A stretch of 64,000 bases of DNA from an uncultured Porphyromonadaceae bacterium (GCA_900546365.1 URCF01000011.1:1-64000), one strand, 5' to 3'; positions 21,989-32,286 are shown, numbered from the stretch's first letter. Notes: generated from the sequence alone by a model not told the origin. Translations and numbers: made by a program.

Positions 21989-23161
21989 ATGACACTCCAC
22001 ATATCACCATCCATCCGCTGCGTTGGGGTCAACGATGCCCACGCCACACTGTTTGAATCGCAGTATCCCCTCCCCCACGGAATGAGCTACAACAGCTACC
22101 TGATACTTGATGAGCATATAGCCATCACTGACACAGTTGACGCATATTGCATTGACCAATGGCTGACGAATCTGGACAGAGAGCTTGACGGTCGCCAACC
22201 CGAATATCTGATTCTGCACCATCTGGAGCCCGACCACTCCGCAGGGATTTATGCCGCGCTCCACCACTATCCGGAAATCAAAATCGTGACATCGGCAACA
22301 GCGCAGAAAATGCTTCCGCAGTTTTTTGACACAATGGATTTTGACGGACGCGTGAAGACAGTGGCCGAAGGCGACACACTGCCTCTTGGCACCCACACCC
22401 TCGAGTTCATAGCCGCGCCGATGGTACATTGGCCGGAAGTGATGCTCAGCTACGAGCAGAGCGAGAAGGTGCTGTTTTCAGCCGATGCGTTCGGCAAATT
22501 CGGCGTGGCCGACTACCCCGACAACTGGGTGGACGAGGCTCGCCGCTACTATTTCAATATCGTCGGGAAATATGGGCCTCAGGTTATCTCCCTGCTGAAC
22601 AAGCTCGAGCAGCCCGAAATCAAGGTGATAGCCCCGCTTCACGGTCCGTGGCTCAACAGCAACCTTCAAAAATATGTGGAGCTGTACAAAACATGGGCAT
22701 CCTACCAGCCCGAAACCAACGGTGTTCTCGTGGCCTACGCTTCAATCTACGGCGGCACAGCCCGCGCAGCTCAGCTCATTGCCCGCAATCTCAGCGACAT
22801 GGGCGTGGAGAATGTGGCGTTGATGGACCTGTGCGTATGCAGCCAGTCGGAAGCAGTGGCACAGGCATTCCGCTACAGCCATCTGGTGGTGGCCGCCCCA
22901 ACATACGATGCAGGTATCTACCCTGCTATGCACGACTTCCTCTACCATTTGAAAATCAAAGGGTTCAAGAACCGCACCGCCGGAGTGATGGAAAACGGTT
23001 CCTGGGCACCGACCGCCGGACGGCAGATGATGAAAATGCTGGAGGAGATGAAAAACATCACTATAGTGGAGCCAATGGTGACAGTGCGCTCGCGCCTCAA
23101 CGCCCAATCCACAGAGGCAGTGCACCGGCTGGCTTCATCCATCAAAGAAACACTCTCATAA
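21989..23161 (+). CDS. Flavodiiron protein (FprA/A-type flavoprotein)
   Basis: A 390-residue protein with an N-terminal metallo-beta-lactamase-like domain (1-245) and a C-terminal flavodoxin domain (250-390). The diiron ligands are visible in 'HHLEPDHSAG' (H-x-E-x-D-H), 'MVHWPEVM', 'LFSADAFGKFG' and 'PLHGPWL'. The FMN loop is 'VAYASIYGGTARAAQLI'. Such enzymes reduce O2 to water or NO to N2O and protect anaerobes. No rubredoxin domain is fused, so a separate electron donor is needed. It follows pdxB by 2 bases. Confidence 0.93.
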   Translation: MTLHISPSIRCVGVNDAHATLFESQYPLPHGMSYNSYLILDEHIAITDTVDAYCIDQWLTNLDRELDGRQPEYLILHHLEPDHSAGIYAALHHYPEIKIVTSATAQKMLPQFFDTMDFDGRVKTVAEGDTLPLGTHTLEFIAAPMVHWPEVMLSYEQSEKVLFSADAFGKFGVADYPDNWVDEARRYYFNIVGKYGPQVISLLNKLEQPEIKVIAPLHGPWLNSNLQKYVELYKTWASYQPETNGVLVAYASIYGGTARAAQLIARNLSDMGVENVALMDLCVCSQSEAVAQAFRYSHLVVAAPTYDAGIYPAMHDFLYHLKIKGFKNRTAGVMENGSWAPTAGRQMMKMLEEMKNITIVEPMVTVRSRLNAQSTEAVHRLASSIKETLS

Positions 23162-23186
23162 CCATAACCCTCAAAACATTACAATT

Positions 23187-24188
23187 ATGGATTACTTAAC
23201 CAACGACAAGCTCGTGATTGTAGGCGCCGCCGGCATGATCGGCTCCAACATGGCCCAGACCGCCATGATGATGCGTCTTACCCCCAACATCTGTCTCTAC
23301 GATCCCTACGCCCCTGCCCTTGAAGGCGTGGCCGAGGAACTCTATCACTGCGCCTTTGAAGGTATCAACCTCACCTTCACTTCCGATGTGAAAGAAGCAC
23401 TCACCGGCGCGGACTACATTGTGTCGTCCGGCGGTGCTGCCCGCAAGGCCGGCATGACCCGCGAGGACCTGCTGAAAGGGAATGCCCAGATAGCAGAAGA
23501 GTTCGGCAAGAATGTGCGCCAATACTGCCCCGATGTGAAGCATATCGTGGTGATATTCAACCCCGCCGACATCACCGGCCTCATCACTCTGCTTTACAGC
23601 GGCCTCAAACCGAGCCAGGTGACCACCCTCGCCGCTCTCGACAGCACACGTCTGCAGCACGAGCTCGTCAAGCAGCTCCATGTGCACGCCGACAAGATTG
23701 TCAACTGCCGCACATACGGCGGTCATGGCGAGCAAATGGCAGTGTTTGCCTCCACCACCATTGTTGACGGCAAGCCTCTGAGCGAAATCATCGGTACCGA
23801 AACCCTCCCCGCCAAAGAATGGGATGAGCTGAAAGTGCGTGTGATCCAGGGTGGCAAGCATATCATCGACCTCCGCGGACGCTCTTCCTTCCAGAGCCCG
23901 GCCTACCTGTCGATAGAGATGATAGCTGCCGCCATGGGTGGCAAACCGTTCCGCTGGCCCGCAGGATGCTATGTGAACAACGACAAGTATCAGCACATCA
24001 TGATGGCAATGGAAACAACCATTGACCGCAACGGTGTGAGCTACAAGGAGATCAAAGGCACTCCCACAGAGCAGAAGGAACTGGACGAAAGCTACAAGCA
24101 CCTGTGCACCCTGCGCGATGAAGTGATAGAGATGGGCGTGCTGCCCCCTATCGCCGACTGGCACAAGCTCAACCCCAACATCGATTGA
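23187..24188 (+). CDS. mdh: Malate dehydrogenase
   Basis: A 333-residue lactate/malate dehydrogenase family protein: 'KLVIVGAAGMIGSNMAQTAM' is the NAD-binding loop, 'SGGAARKAGMTREDLLKGNA' the mobile loop with substrate-binding Arg residues, 'VVIFNPADITGLI' and 'RTYGGHGEQMAVFAS' the catalytic region with the essential His. This diverged form is typical of Bacteroidota MDH, which works toward fumarate and succinate in the reductive branch. Last gene before a strong terminator. Confidence 0.92.
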   Translation: MDYLTNDKLVIVGAAGMIGSNMAQTAMMMRLTPNICLYDPYAPALEGVAEELYHCAFEGINLTFTSDVKEALTGADYIVSSGGAARKAGMTREDLLKGNAQIAEEFGKNVRQYCPDVKHIVVIFNPADITGLITLLYSGLKPSQVTTLAALDSTRLQHELVKQLHVHADKIVNCRTYGGHGEQMAVFASTTIVDGKPLSEIIGTETLPAKEWDELKVRVIQGGKHIIDLRGRSSFQSPAYLSIEMIAAAMGGKPFRWPAGCYVNNDKYQHIMMAMETTIDRNGVSYKEIKGTPTEQKELDESYKHLCTLRDEVIEMGVLPPIADWHKLNPNID

Positions 24189-24210
24189 TTCAAAAATCAA
24201 ATGATTCTAA

Positions 24211-24255
24211 AGAGGCTGTCTAACGTTGATTGTTAGACAGCCTCTCTTGTTTGTT
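24211..24255. terminator. Strong bidirectional terminator after mdh
   Basis: AGAGGCTGTCTAAC (24211-24224) pairs perfectly with GTTAGACAGCCTCT (24232-24245) around a 7-base loop, with a T-rich run after it (CTTGTTTGTTTTG) and A-rich sequence before it. It separates mdh from the convergent minus-strand gene. Confidence 0.93.
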
Positions 24256-24270
24256 TTGCCGGGAGATAGA

Positions 24271-25881
24271 TCAGAAGATTATCTTTTTGGCGGTGTTGCC
24301 CTGGCGACTGATGTAGAGCTGGCCGGGGGTGGGGTTGGTGATGCGGATGCCCTGGAGGTTGAAGTACTCAACGGGCTGGTCGGAGCTGCCGCTGTCGGAG
24401 GCTACGCCTTCAATTCCGGCCCACGATGCGGGGAGCTGCAGCTTGGTTGTGGCGTTGGCAATAGGCATACGGGATCCGTTGTCATAGTTCTTTTCACTGA
24501 ATGTCAGTGTGTTTGCCGGGAATGTTATGAGGCCGTTGGAGTCAAGATTGCCAAAATACTCTGTGGCCGGCTGGTCATAGCAAAGGTAAACAAACGCGAG
24601 GGAGCTGATCATACCTTCGCCATCGCCGAAGCTTACTCCGCAGGGGCTGTCCTCGACAAACACATGCTCGGGGATGGTGGCATCAATGTAGAGGTAGAGG
24701 GTGTTGTCGTTATCAAACGACGGATATGCCGCGCTTGCAGCAGTCCAGTTGCCGTTGGTGTAGGGATTTACGATGCGGTAGTACCCTTTGTAGGCGGAGT
24801 GCTCCTGCACCTGCACATCGTAAGTTTGCGGCGAAATGCCGTTGTAGATGCTGGAGTAGATGCCATCGGTGTATTGACCCATTCCGTCGAGGGTCACCCA
24901 ATCGCCATCATCCACACCGTCCACCACCACTTCGCTGAAAGCGTGGCTCACAATATCGCCCTCTTCGTTGTAGCAGATGAGGACAAAGGTGGCGGTGGTG
25001 CGCTGACGCACACCGGAAACATCAATCTTGTAGCCGCCGGCATTGACCACCTCACCCTGGAGCTCCATGAGGTAGGCCACGGTATTGAGCGAAATCCAAG
25101 GTTCGTTGGCGAAAGTGCCGAGTTTGGCGGTGGCCACATCGGCGCCTATTTCAAGGTTGATAACCAGGCTTTCTCCGCGCACAGCATAGCGCCCCGAATA
25201 AATGCCGCAGCTATAGTCCTTGGCATCGGGAAGGGTGATGCGCATCTTGCCGTTGAGATTGGCCTGGGCGAACTGGCCGCCGTTGTAGTTGGCAAAACCG
25301 ACGCCGAGACATCCGTCAGGAAACTCAAATGCACCATAGCTGAGTTTGGCATACATATCATCGGTGGGCTCCATACCGTTGGACATATAGATGTTGGCAG
25401 CTGTGGAAAGACGGCCGTCACCATAGCCAATCTGGATACCTGTGCCGAAATAGGGCACGGCTACACCGGTTTCATCGCAGAAGAATACCTTCTCGGGGTC
25501 GGTGGCGTTGAGATACATGTAGCGGTCAGGGTTGGTGTCGTGATTACCTGCAAAGAAGGGGTCATCCTTATAGGGGTCGGCAACGCGATATATCTCGAGA
25601 GTGGAGTGTTTCTGGATGGTCACATTCCAAGTGCGTGGCGCGAGGCCGGAGTTGGAGAAGAATGTGGTGAATGCGTCGTCGGTGAAAGTGCATGTACCTT
25701 CGATTGTCTGCCAGTCGGCATCTGCCAGGGGGGTTGCAGTGGTACCGAGTGCAGTCTTTGCTGCAGGCTGCTGCGGAACAGAGCCGATGAATTGAAGACG
25801 TGATGCGTTGATCTGCGGAGCCTGTGCATAGCCTACAAGAGCCGCAAGCATCATCACAACGATGGAGTATAATTTTTTCAT
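24271..25881 (-). CDS. Secreted protein with duplicated domain and sorting-like tail
   Basis: A 536-residue protein with a signal peptide ('LYSIVVMMLAALVGYAQA'). Two related halves follow: 'DADWQTIEGTCTFTDDAFTT' with 'WNVTIQKHSTLEIYRVADPY', and 'DGDWVTLDGMGQYTDGIYSS' with 'YDVQVQEHSAYKGYYRIVNP', each ending in a 'YMYLNATDPEKVFF' or 'YLYIDATIPEHVFV' strand. The C-terminus 'PVEYFNLQGIRITNPTPGQL' plus 'YISRQGNTAKKIIF' resembles tails seen on many secreted Bacteroidales proteins, akin to type IX secretion signals. The ATG at 25881 is preferred over a TTG at 25887. Function unknown; probably a cell-surface beta-rich protein. Confidence 0.75.
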   Translation of the reverse strand: MKKLYSIVVMMLAALVGYAQAPQINASRLQFIGSVPQQPAAKTALGTTATPLADADWQTIEGTCTFTDDAFTTFFSNSGLAPRTWNVTIQKHSTLEIYRVADPYKDDPFFAGNHDTNPDRYMYLNATDPEKVFFCDETGVAVPYFGTGIQIGYGDGRLSTAANIYMSNGMEPTDDMYAKLSYGAFEFPDGCLGVGFANYNGGQFAQANLNGKMRITLPDAKDYSCGIYSGRYAVRGESLVINLEIGADVATAKLGTFANEPWISLNTVAYLMELQGEVVNAGGYKIDVSGVRQRTTATFVLICYNEEGDIVSHAFSEVVVDGVDDGDWVTLDGMGQYTDGIYSSIYNGISPQTYDVQVQEHSAYKGYYRIVNPYTNGNWTAASAAYPSFDNDNTLYLYIDATIPEHVFVEDSPCGVSFGDGEGMISSLAFVYLCYDQPATEYFGNLDSNGLITFPANTLTFSEKNYDNGSRMPIANATTKLQLPASWAGIEGVASDSGSSDQPVEYFNLQGIRITNPTPGQLYISRQGNTAKKIIF

Positions 25882-25973
25882 AAGCAATAAATGATTGTTG
25901 TCAAATTACAATGCAAATATTGCGCATATTTTTGGAATATGCAAGAAAAACACTACAAAACGCAATCAAAGTA

Positions 25974-26450
25974 TCAATCAGCACAACATTTTGACAACAT
26001 TTGCACTGCGGTGAGATGCAGAATAGGGTGCTCCCAGCGCGGAGCGAGCTGTGCCATCGGCTTGAGAACAAAGCGGCGCAGGTGCATGCGCGGGTGCGGC
26101 AGGACGAGCTCGGGCGTATTGACAACGGTATTGTCCATGGCTATCAGATCAATATCAACGGCACGGTCGGCATATCCTCCGGAGGCGGTGCGGTGGCTGG
26201 CAGCGGAGATGGAGTGCTGTATGGCCTGCAGGGCCTGATGCACCTGCATGGGAGTTTCGCCGGGCAAGGATTCAAACGCCACACCTATGTTGAGAAAAAG
26301 ATTGGCGGATTGGTAGCCCCATGGCTCGGATTCAATCACGGAGCTTAGCGTCACGCCGTTCCACCGCTCCCTAATGCAAGCAACCGCTCGCTCCAGCATG
26401 GAGCGGCGGTTGCCGATATTGGATCCGATGTTCACGTACACCGAGGGCAT
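25974..26450 (-). CDS. folK: HPPK, 6-hydroxymethyl-dihydropterin pyrophosphokinase
   Basis: A 158-residue protein transferring pyrophosphate from ATP to 6-hydroxymethyl-7,8-dihydropterin in folate synthesis. It begins '[20 protein letters not shown]', has 'WGYQSANLFLNIGVAFES' for pterin binding, and 'YADRAVDIDLIAMDN' with the two metal-binding aspartates, then 'LPHPRMHLRRFVLKP'. Length is as usual. Its ATG shares one base with the infB stop (TGATG), so it is translated by coupling in the rimP-nusA-infB-folK operon. Confidence 0.95.
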   Translation of the reverse strand: MPSVYVNIGSNIGNRRSMLERAVACIRERWNGVTLSSVIESEPWGYQSANLFLNIGVAFESLPGETPMQVHQALQAIQHSISAASHRTASGGYADRAVDIDLIAMDNTVVNTPELVLPHPRMHLRRFVLKPMAQLAPRWEHPILHLTAVQMLSKCCAD

Positions 26451-29290
26451 CAGCTGAGAGTTTTCTTAACTTCCACCTCCTCGAAGGCTTCGATGATGTC
26501 GCCCTCATGGATGTCGTTGTAGCCGGCGATGCTGAGACCGCAGTCGTAGCCTGACACCACCTCCTTGACATCGTCCTTGAAACGCTTGAGCGAGCCAAGT
26601 TCGCCGGTGTATTTCACAATGCCGTCGCGGATGAGGCGCACCTTGCTGCCGCGCTTGATGCGACCGTCGCGGACAATACATCCGGCCACGGTGCCGACCT
26701 TGGAGATATGGTAGGCCTGAAGCACTTCTGCGTTGCCGGTCACCTCCTCCTTGATTTCCGGGGCGAGCATGCCTTCCATGGCGTCCTTCACCTCCTCGAT
26801 GGCCTGGTAAATCACAGAGTAGAGTCGGATCTGCACTCCTTCCTTTTCGGCTGCACGACGGGCCGCAAGGCTCGGGCGCACCTGGAAGCCGATGATTATG
26901 GCATCGGAGGCAGCGGCGAGGGTCACATCGCTTTCGCTGATGGCACCGACCGCCTTGTGGAGCACATTGACCTGAATCTCTTCGGTGGAGAGCTTGATGA
27001 GCGAGTCGCTGAGTGCTTCGATGGAACCGTCCACATCACCTTTGACAATGATGTTGAGCTCCTGGAAGTTGCCGATGGCACGGCGGCGACCGATATCCTC
27101 GAGGGTGAGAATCTTTTTGGTGCGGAGACCGAGTTCGCGCTGCAACTGCTCGCGCTTGGTAGCGATTTCGCGCGCTTCCTGCTCTGTTTCCATCACATTG
27201 AATGTGTCACCGGCCTGGGGAGCGCCGTTAAGGCCGAGAATAAGCGCGGGCTCGGCGGGGCCGGCCTCGGTGATGCGCTGGTTGCGCTCGTTGAACATGG
27301 CCTTTACCTTACCGAAATGGGTGCCGGCGAGGATGATATCGCCCACGCGCAAGGTGCCGTTCTGCACCAGCACTGTGGCCACATAACCGCGTCCTTTGTC
27401 GAGCGACGACTCGATGATGGAGCCTGTGGCAGGGCGGGAGGGGTTGGCTTTCAGCTCGAGGAGCTCGGCTTCAAGAAGCACCTTCTCCATGAGTTCCTCC
27501 ACGCCGATACCTTTCTTGGCCGAGATATCCTGGCTCTGGTATTTACCACCCCAATCCTCCACGAGGTAGTTCATTCCTGCGAGCTCCTCCTTGATTTTGT
27601 CGGGATTGGCGGTAGGTTTATCTATCTTGTTGATGGCAAACACCATGGGCACACCGGCTGCGGATGCATGGTTGATGGCCTCGATGGTCTGGGGCATCAC
27701 ATTGTCATCGGCAGCCACGATGATGATACAGAGGTCGGTGACTTTGGCACCACGGGCTCGCATGGCAGTGAACGCCTCATGGCCGGGGGTGTCGAGGAAC
27801 GTGATGTGGCGACCATCGGCAAGCTTCACATTGTAGGCACCGATATGCTGGGTGATACCTCCGGCCTCACCGGCAATCACATTGGCGTTGCGTATATAGT
27901 CGAGCAGCGATGTTTTACCGTGGTCCACATGGCCCATCACAGTGACGATAGGCGGGCGCTCCACGAGATCTTCTTCGGAGTCCTCCACCTGGGTGATGGC
28001 CTCCACCACTTCGGCCGACACATATTCAGTTTTGAATCCGAACTCTTCGGCCACAATGTTGATGGTTTCGGCATCGAGACGCTGGTTGATGCTCACCATC
28101 ACGCCGAGGTTCATGCAGGTGGCGATGACATTGTTGACAGGCACATCCATCATGGACGCGAGGTCGTTGGCGGTCACAAATTCAGTGAGCTTCAGCACCT
28201 TGCTCTCGGCTGCCTCCTGTTCGTGAGCTTCACGCTCGCGGGTGGCCACAGCCTCGCGCTTCTCCTTGCGCCACTTCACGCCCTTTTTCTGGTTCTTATC
28301 CTTGGCTGTGAGGCGTGCAAGAGTCTCCTTGATCTGCTTCTGCACATCTTCCTCGTTGACCTCGGTGTGAGCGGCACGTTTGGCACGGTCGTTGCCCTGG
28401 CCGCGCTGATTGCGGTCGTTGCGACGGTTGCCGCCGTTGTTATTATTGTTGTTGTTGCCGCCCTGGCCGCGCTGCTGCTGAGGGTTGTTGCCGGTTTGCT
28501 GAGCGGTTTTTTCAATATCCACTTTCTCCTTGCCGCCGATGCGCTTGCGCTTCTTGCGGTCGCCACCCTGAGGATTGGCGCCATTGGATGCACCGCCATT
28601 GTTTTTGGCGATACGCTCGGAGCGTTTCTCCTCCTTGGTTTTCTTTTTGGGGCGTGTGGACTGGTTGATGGCCGAGAGGTCGATTTTGCCAATCACATTG
28701 ATAGTGGGGCCGAGCTTCGGCTTGCCCATGGTGAATATTTCGGGTTCGGCGGGAGCTGCAGGTTCAGCGGGTTTGGGAGTCTCCACCGGCTTTTCGGGAG
28801 CTTTTTCCACCGGCTTTTCAGGAGTCGGCTTGGGTGCCGGAGCCGGTTTGGGAGCCTCGGGTTTGGGGGCAACCGGTTTGGGGGCTTCGGGCTTGGGCGC
28901 CGGGGTCTGGACGGGCTCTGGCTTTGGCTTGTCGGCAGGTTTGGGAGCTGCGGGCTGCGGCTTGGGGGCCGGAGCCTTGGGGGTGAGGTCGATATGCCCC
29001 ACCACCTTCAACCCGGGAGCAGGCTTGGGAGCTGCGGGTTTGGTGTCGGCAGGCTCGGGAGTTGCGGGCTTCACCTTCTCCTTCTGTCGCTCGGAGAGCA
29101 CCTGCGCGGCCTGGCTTTTGACAGCTTTGTCGGGGGCATACTCCTTGACAAGCAGGTCATAGACATCATCATCGATTCGGGCATTGGGGTTGTCTTCAAC
29201 AGTTATGCCTTTTTTGCGCAGAAACTCCACAACAGTGGGGAGTGCCACGTTGATATCCTTTGCTACTTTACTGATTTTAGTTTTCGCCAT
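26450..29290 (-). CDS. infB: Translation initiation factor IF-2
   Basis: A 946-residue GTPase delivering initiator tRNA to the ribosome. Residues 1-55 are the IF2-N domain ('[20 protein letters not shown]'). A long linker (about 75-200) is built of Pro-Ala-Lys repeats ('APKPEAPKP'), then a Gly/Asn/Gln/Arg-rich segment with seven Asn in a row. The G domain begins near residue 445 with '[17 protein letters not shown]', '[10 protein letters not shown]', '[10 protein letters not shown]' and 'AINKIDKP'; domains II-IV follow. The linker is longer than in enterobacteria but typical of Bacteroidota. Overlaps folK by one base. Confidence 0.97.
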   Translation of the reverse strand: MAKTKISKVAKDINVALPTVVEFLRKKGITVEDNPNARIDDDVYDLLVKEYAPDKAVKSQAAQVLSERQKEKVKPATPEPADTKPAAPKPAPGLKVVGHIDLTPKAPAPKPQPAAPKPADKPKPEPVQTPAPKPEAPKPVAPKPEAPKPAPAPKPTPEKPVEKAPEKPVETPKPAEPAAPAEPEIFTMGKPKLGPTINVIGKIDLSAINQSTRPKKKTKEEKRSERIAKNNGGASNGANPQGGDRKKRKRIGGKEKVDIEKTAQQTGNNPQQQRGQGGNNNNNNNGGNRRNDRNQRGQGNDRAKRAAHTEVNEEDVQKQIKETLARLTAKDKNQKKGVKWRKEKREAVATREREAHEQEAAESKVLKLTEFVTANDLASMMDVPVNNVIATCMNLGVMVSINQRLDAETINIVAEEFGFKTEYVSAEVVEAITQVEDSEEDLVERPPIVTVMGHVDHGKTSLLDYIRNANVIAGEAGGITQHIGAYNVKLADGRHITFLDTPGHEAFTAMRARGAKVTDLCIIIVAADDNVMPQTIEAINHASAAGVPMVFAINKIDKPTANPDKIKEELAGMNYLVEDWGGKYQSQDISAKKGIGVEELMEKVLLEAELLELKANPSRPATGSIIESSLDKGRGYVATVLVQNGTLRVGDIILAGTHFGKVKAMFNERNQRITEAGPAEPALILGLNGAPQAGDTFNVMETEQEAREIATKREQLQRELGLRTKKILTLEDIGRRRAIGNFQELNIIVKGDVDGSIEALSDSLIKLSTEEIQVNVLHKAVGAISESDVTLAAASDAIIIGFQVRPSLAARRAAEKEGVQIRLYSVIYQAIEEVKDAMEGMLAPEIKEEVTGNAEVLQAYHISKVGTVAGCIVRDGRIKRGSKVRLIRDGIVKYTGELGSLKRFKDDVKEVVSGYDCGLSIAGYNDIHEGDIIEAFEEVEVKKTLS
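28436..28456 (-). repeat. Triplet repeat encoding Asn run in infB
   Basis: Seven GTT/ATT triplets on the plus strand (AAC/AAT on the coding strand) encode seven consecutive Asn residues in the IF-2 linker. Imperfect purity suggests limited slippage. Confidence 0.8.
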
Positions 29291-29380
29291 ATATTAGTTT
29301 AGAATTTTCAAATTGTGGTTGGATTGGTGATTACGCATGCACCTGCCTTGCAGGGAGGGAGAGGATGGGATGGCCGCGGA

Positions 29381-30640
29381 CTATTCGTCCTCAAATTCGG
29401 CACGCAGCACGGCTATCACCTGATCCACGGTATCTTCCTCCAGGTCGGCCTTGTCGATGAGCACCTGACGGGGAGTGTTGAGCACACCTTTGGCGGTAAC
29501 GCAGCCCATGTTTTTGAGAGCGTCAATGACCCATCCATCGATTTCGTCCTTGAACTCGTCGAGGTAGATATCCTCTTCGTTGGGCTCCTCGGTGTCGCGA
29601 TACACTTCTATAATATATCCGGTAAGCATCGAGGCGAGCTTGATGTTCAAGCCGCCCTTACCGATGGCCAGTGACACTTCGTCGGGGCGGAGGAACACTT
29701 CGGCCTTCTTCTCGTTCTCATCCAGACGGATGGACGAAACTTTGGCGGGGCTGAGGGCGCGCTGGATGAACAGCGAGGGGTTGGCGGTGTAGTTGATCAC
29801 ATCGATATTCTCGTTGCGCAGCTCGCGGACAATGCCGTGGATACGCGATCCTTTCACACCCACGCAGGCTCCAACGGGATCGATACGGTCATCGTAGCTC
29901 TCCACGGCTATCTTGGCGCGTTCACCCGGTATGCGGGCCACGGCGCGGATGTTGATGAGGCCATCGTGAATCTCAGGCACTTCAAGCTCAAATAAGCGGC
30001 GGAGGAAATTCTCGTTGGTGCGACTTACTGTGATTTTGGGATTGTTGTTCTTATTGTCCACATTAGCCACCACGGCGCGAACAGTCTCGCCCTTGCGGAA
30101 GAAATCGCCGGGAATCGACTCGCTCTTCGGGAGCAGAAGCTCATTCTTGTCATCATCGAGCAGGAGAATCTCCTTGCTCCATGTCTGATACACCTCGCCG
30201 CTCACGAGGTCGCCCTCGAGCTCCTTGAATTTCTTGTAGATATTCTCCTTCTGGAGGTCAAGAATCTTACTCTGGAGGGTTTGACGGAGGTTGAGAATGG
30301 CGCGGCGGCCAAAGTCGGCGAAAATAATTTCGCGTGTGTGCTCCTCACCTATTTCCACATCGGGGTCCTGGTCGGCGCGAGCATCGGAAAGCGAGATTTC
30401 AAGGTTGGGGTTCTGCACCTCGCCGTCGGGCACCACCTTGAGGTTCTGGAAAATCTGCACATCGCCCTTGTCGGGGTTCATGATCACATCCAGATTCTCA
30501 TCGGTGCCAAACATTTTGGCGAGCACATTGCGAAACGACTCTTCAAGCACACTGATCATAGTGGCCTTGTCAATATTTTTAAGTTCCTTGAACTCGGCAA
30601 AACTCTCCACCATATTGGGAGCTTCCTCTTTCTTAGCCAT
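29381..30640 (-). CDS. nusA: Transcription termination/antitermination factor NusA
   Basis: A 419-residue RNA-polymerase-binding protein with the NusA N-domain ('MISVLEESFRNVLAKMFGTD'), the S1 domain ('GDLVSGEVYQTWSKEILLLD'), and two KH domains ('ARIPGERAKIAVESYDDRID', 'VGVKGSRIHGIVRELRNENI', 'VSLAIGKGGLNIKLASMLTG'). The acidic tail lacks the duplicated enterobacterial AR domains, as usual in Bacteroidota. It lies between rimP (12 bases upstream) and infB. Confidence 0.97.
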   Translation of the reverse strand: MAKKEEAPNMVESFAEFKELKNIDKATMISVLEESFRNVLAKMFGTDENLDVIMNPDKGDVQIFQNLKVVPDGEVQNPNLEISLSDARADQDPDVEIGEEHTREIIFADFGRRAILNLRQTLQSKILDLQKENIYKKFKELEGDLVSGEVYQTWSKEILLLDDDKNELLLPKSESIPGDFFRKGETVRAVVANVDNKNNNPKITVSRTNENFLRRLFELEVPEIHDGLINIRAVARIPGERAKIAVESYDDRIDPVGACVGVKGSRIHGIVRELRNENIDVINYTANPSLFIQRALSPAKVSSIRLDENEKKAEVFLRPDEVSLAIGKGGLNIKLASMLTGYIIEVYRDTEEPNEEDIYLDEFKDEIDGWVIDALKNMGCVTAKGVLNTPRQVLIDKADLEEDTVDQVIAVLRAEFEDE

Positions 30641-30652
30641 GGGAAAGTATCG

Positions 30653-31126
30653 TTATTTGAATTTTAATAAATATTTTACTGATTTGCATTGGTCAACATC
30701 AAGCACCACAGGCTCGGCCACCATCTCGGGGCGTTTCTTCCCCTCGAGCTTCACCTTTTTGAGCACCTCGATGGTGAACTGACGCTGCGGCTCGTTGTAG
30801 TCGGTGAGCACTCCCGACAGCTTTCTGCCATCGCGGGTGAGCACCTCCACCTCGTTGCCGATATTCTTCATATACTGGCCCGGCACCTTGAACGGAGCGG
30901 TCAATCCGGCGGAGCCCACGGTGAGCTCATAATCCTCGGCATCGCGGTCAAGGGCAGCCTCGATTTTGCGTGTGATGTCGGCACAAGCGTCGATATCCAC
31001 GCCGGTGGGAGAGTCGATCTCCACATTTATTTCGTTGGCCGGGCTCACTGTCACCTCCACCAGAAAAGCATCAGTGTTGGCGATAGCGTCGCTCACAATG
31101 TTGGCCACAATCTGTTTGTCGATCAT
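30653..31126 (-). CDS. rimP: Ribosome maturation factor RimP
   Basis: A 157-residue protein for 30S subunit maturation. The N-domain has 'FLVEVTVSPANEINVEIDSP' and 'VDIDACADITRKIEAALDRD'; 'YELTVGSAGLTAPFKVPGQY' is the diagnostic central motif, and an SH3-like C-domain follows ('VLTRDGRKLSGVLTDYNE'). The ATG at 31126 was chosen; upstream residues in the same frame pass through the promoter. First gene of the operon. Confidence 0.93.
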   Translation of the reverse strand: MIDKQIVANIVSDAIANTDAFLVEVTVSPANEINVEIDSPTGVDIDACADITRKIEAALDRDAEDYELTVGSAGLTAPFKVPGQYMKNIGNEVEVLTRDGRKLSGVLTDYNEPQRQFTIEVLKKVKLEGKKRPEMVAEPVVLDVDQCKSVKYLLKFK

Positions 31127-31179
31127 ATCAATACAAATAAAATGGAGGAAGCGTGCGCCCCCTCCGTGACTTTGATGCT

Positions 31180-31211
31180 GCAAAGATAGTGAAATCAAAC
31201 CCATTGTGCAA
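31180..31211 (-). promoter_or_regulatory. Promoter of the rimP-nusA-infB-folK operon
   Basis: On the minus strand, TTG (31211-31209), a 20-base gap and TATCTTTG (31188-31181). The leader of about 45-50 bases holds a GGAGG...CCTCC stem (about 31144-31165). Confidence 0.75.
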
Positions 31212-31269
31212 TCAAATCAGCATTTTTTTCATTCGCCGACACCCTCACCACCGATTTATTAACAAAACA

Positions 31270-32286
31270 TTAACGATTTTTATCTTTTTTTATCATGCTG
31301 TTAAGCCGGCTTGCAACATAGCGGTTGTAAAGCACTGATGCGAAATAGCACAGCACGAATGTCACTACGGCGACGCCCAATGTCAGGGCTACTGATGCAC
31401 GTGCATCAGTGTGCGCAAGCTTACCGGCGATGATTATTAAGGGTCGGTAAAGCGGTTCATGCAGAGCCATTACCACGAGGGTTACAGAACCTGCTCCCAA
31501 TGCTTCAAGCCAGGGCCTGGAACCGATGAGAATTGATGCAGAGACAGCGAGTAGCGAACCGACGAGCGAGGAGAGGACGAAGAGAGGGATGGAGGGGAAG
31601 AGACCGGGTTGCACTGCGTTCTTGCCGATGATTGTGGTGAGGTAAATGAATGCGATGGCTGAAAGAATGAAAACTATGATACATGAAGCTTTGCGCTGTG
31701 ACAGCGCGGTGAGCAAGCCTTTGCCATAGATGCCAACGAAGTAAAACGGCAGCATCACCATGGCTTGGCTGATGCCCCACGGAAGTTCCCATATCTCCAA
31801 TTTTGCGAGAGCGAAGCCTATGGCACCGATGGCAAGCACGATGGTTATGCGTCCCCAATCAGAGTGGAGACGGTTGTAGATGATGTTGGATGCGATTTCA
31901 ATACAGAATAAGGTTGGTAGAAACCACAATACAATATTGTGGGACATTCCGGAAGCATAGTTGTTTCCGAGCAGCAGCGGGAGAAGCCTCATCCATTCAG
32001 ATGCAACATGGGACTCACGAAAATGCACTTCTACCGCCCAGAAATACGCCAAAGTCAGAAGATAGAAAAAGAAATAGGGCACAATCAGGCTCTTGAATTT
32101 CTTTGCGGCCAGTGTTCCGAGCTTGACACCGGGTGTGAAGAGCAGTCCAGAAAGGATGAAAAACAAGGGCATGTGAAAACTGAAGATGGCATTGAAAAGG
32201 AATTCATTTTTGGTCACATGCCCTACAATCACCAGAAATATGGCAATAAAACGGGCAACATTGATAAACGGATAGTATTGTCGCAT
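31270..32286 (-). CDS. Acyltransferase 3 family membrane protein
   Basis: A 338-residue integral membrane protein with about ten helices. The family hallmark is near the N-terminus: 'INVARFIAIFLVIVGHVTKN' with the conserved R and the catalytic-type His, then 'FSFHMPLFFILSGLLF'. These enzymes O-acylate surface polysaccharides or other envelope components. The start at 32286 ('MRQYYPFINV') follows a good promoter; the longer frame reaches 32427 but passes through it. It is divergent from an SGNH hydrolase lipoprotein gene, a possible acetylation/deacetylation pairing. Confidence 0.88.
   Translation of the reverse strand: MRQYYPFINVARFIAIFLVIVGHVTKNEFLFNAIFSFHMPLFFILSGLLFTPGVKLGTLAAKKFKSLIVPYFFFYLLTLAYFWAVEVHFRESHVASEWMRLLPLLLGNNYASGMSHNIVLWFLPTLFCIEIASNIIYNRLHSDWGRITIVLAIGAIGFALAKLEIWELPWGISQAMVMLPFYFVGIYGKGLLTALSQRKASCIIVFILSAIAFIYLTTIIGKNAVQPGLFPSIPLFVLSSLVGSLLAVSASILIGSRPWLEALGAGSVTLVVMALHEPLYRPLIIIAGKLAHTDARASVALTLGVAVVTFVLCYFASVLYNRYVASRLNSMIKKDKNR

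Noticed and set aside
24226..25803. 525-codon plus-strand ORF opposite the secreted duplicated protein
   Set aside because: The minus-strand frame has a signal peptide, internal repeats and a sorting-like tail; the plus-strand frame is its shadow.
26708..29302. 864-codon plus-strand ORF opposite infB
   Set aside because: It is the antisense of infB; the high GC and codon bias of the real gene keep the opposite frame open. The translation is low-complexity (His/Leu/Gly) without domain motifs.
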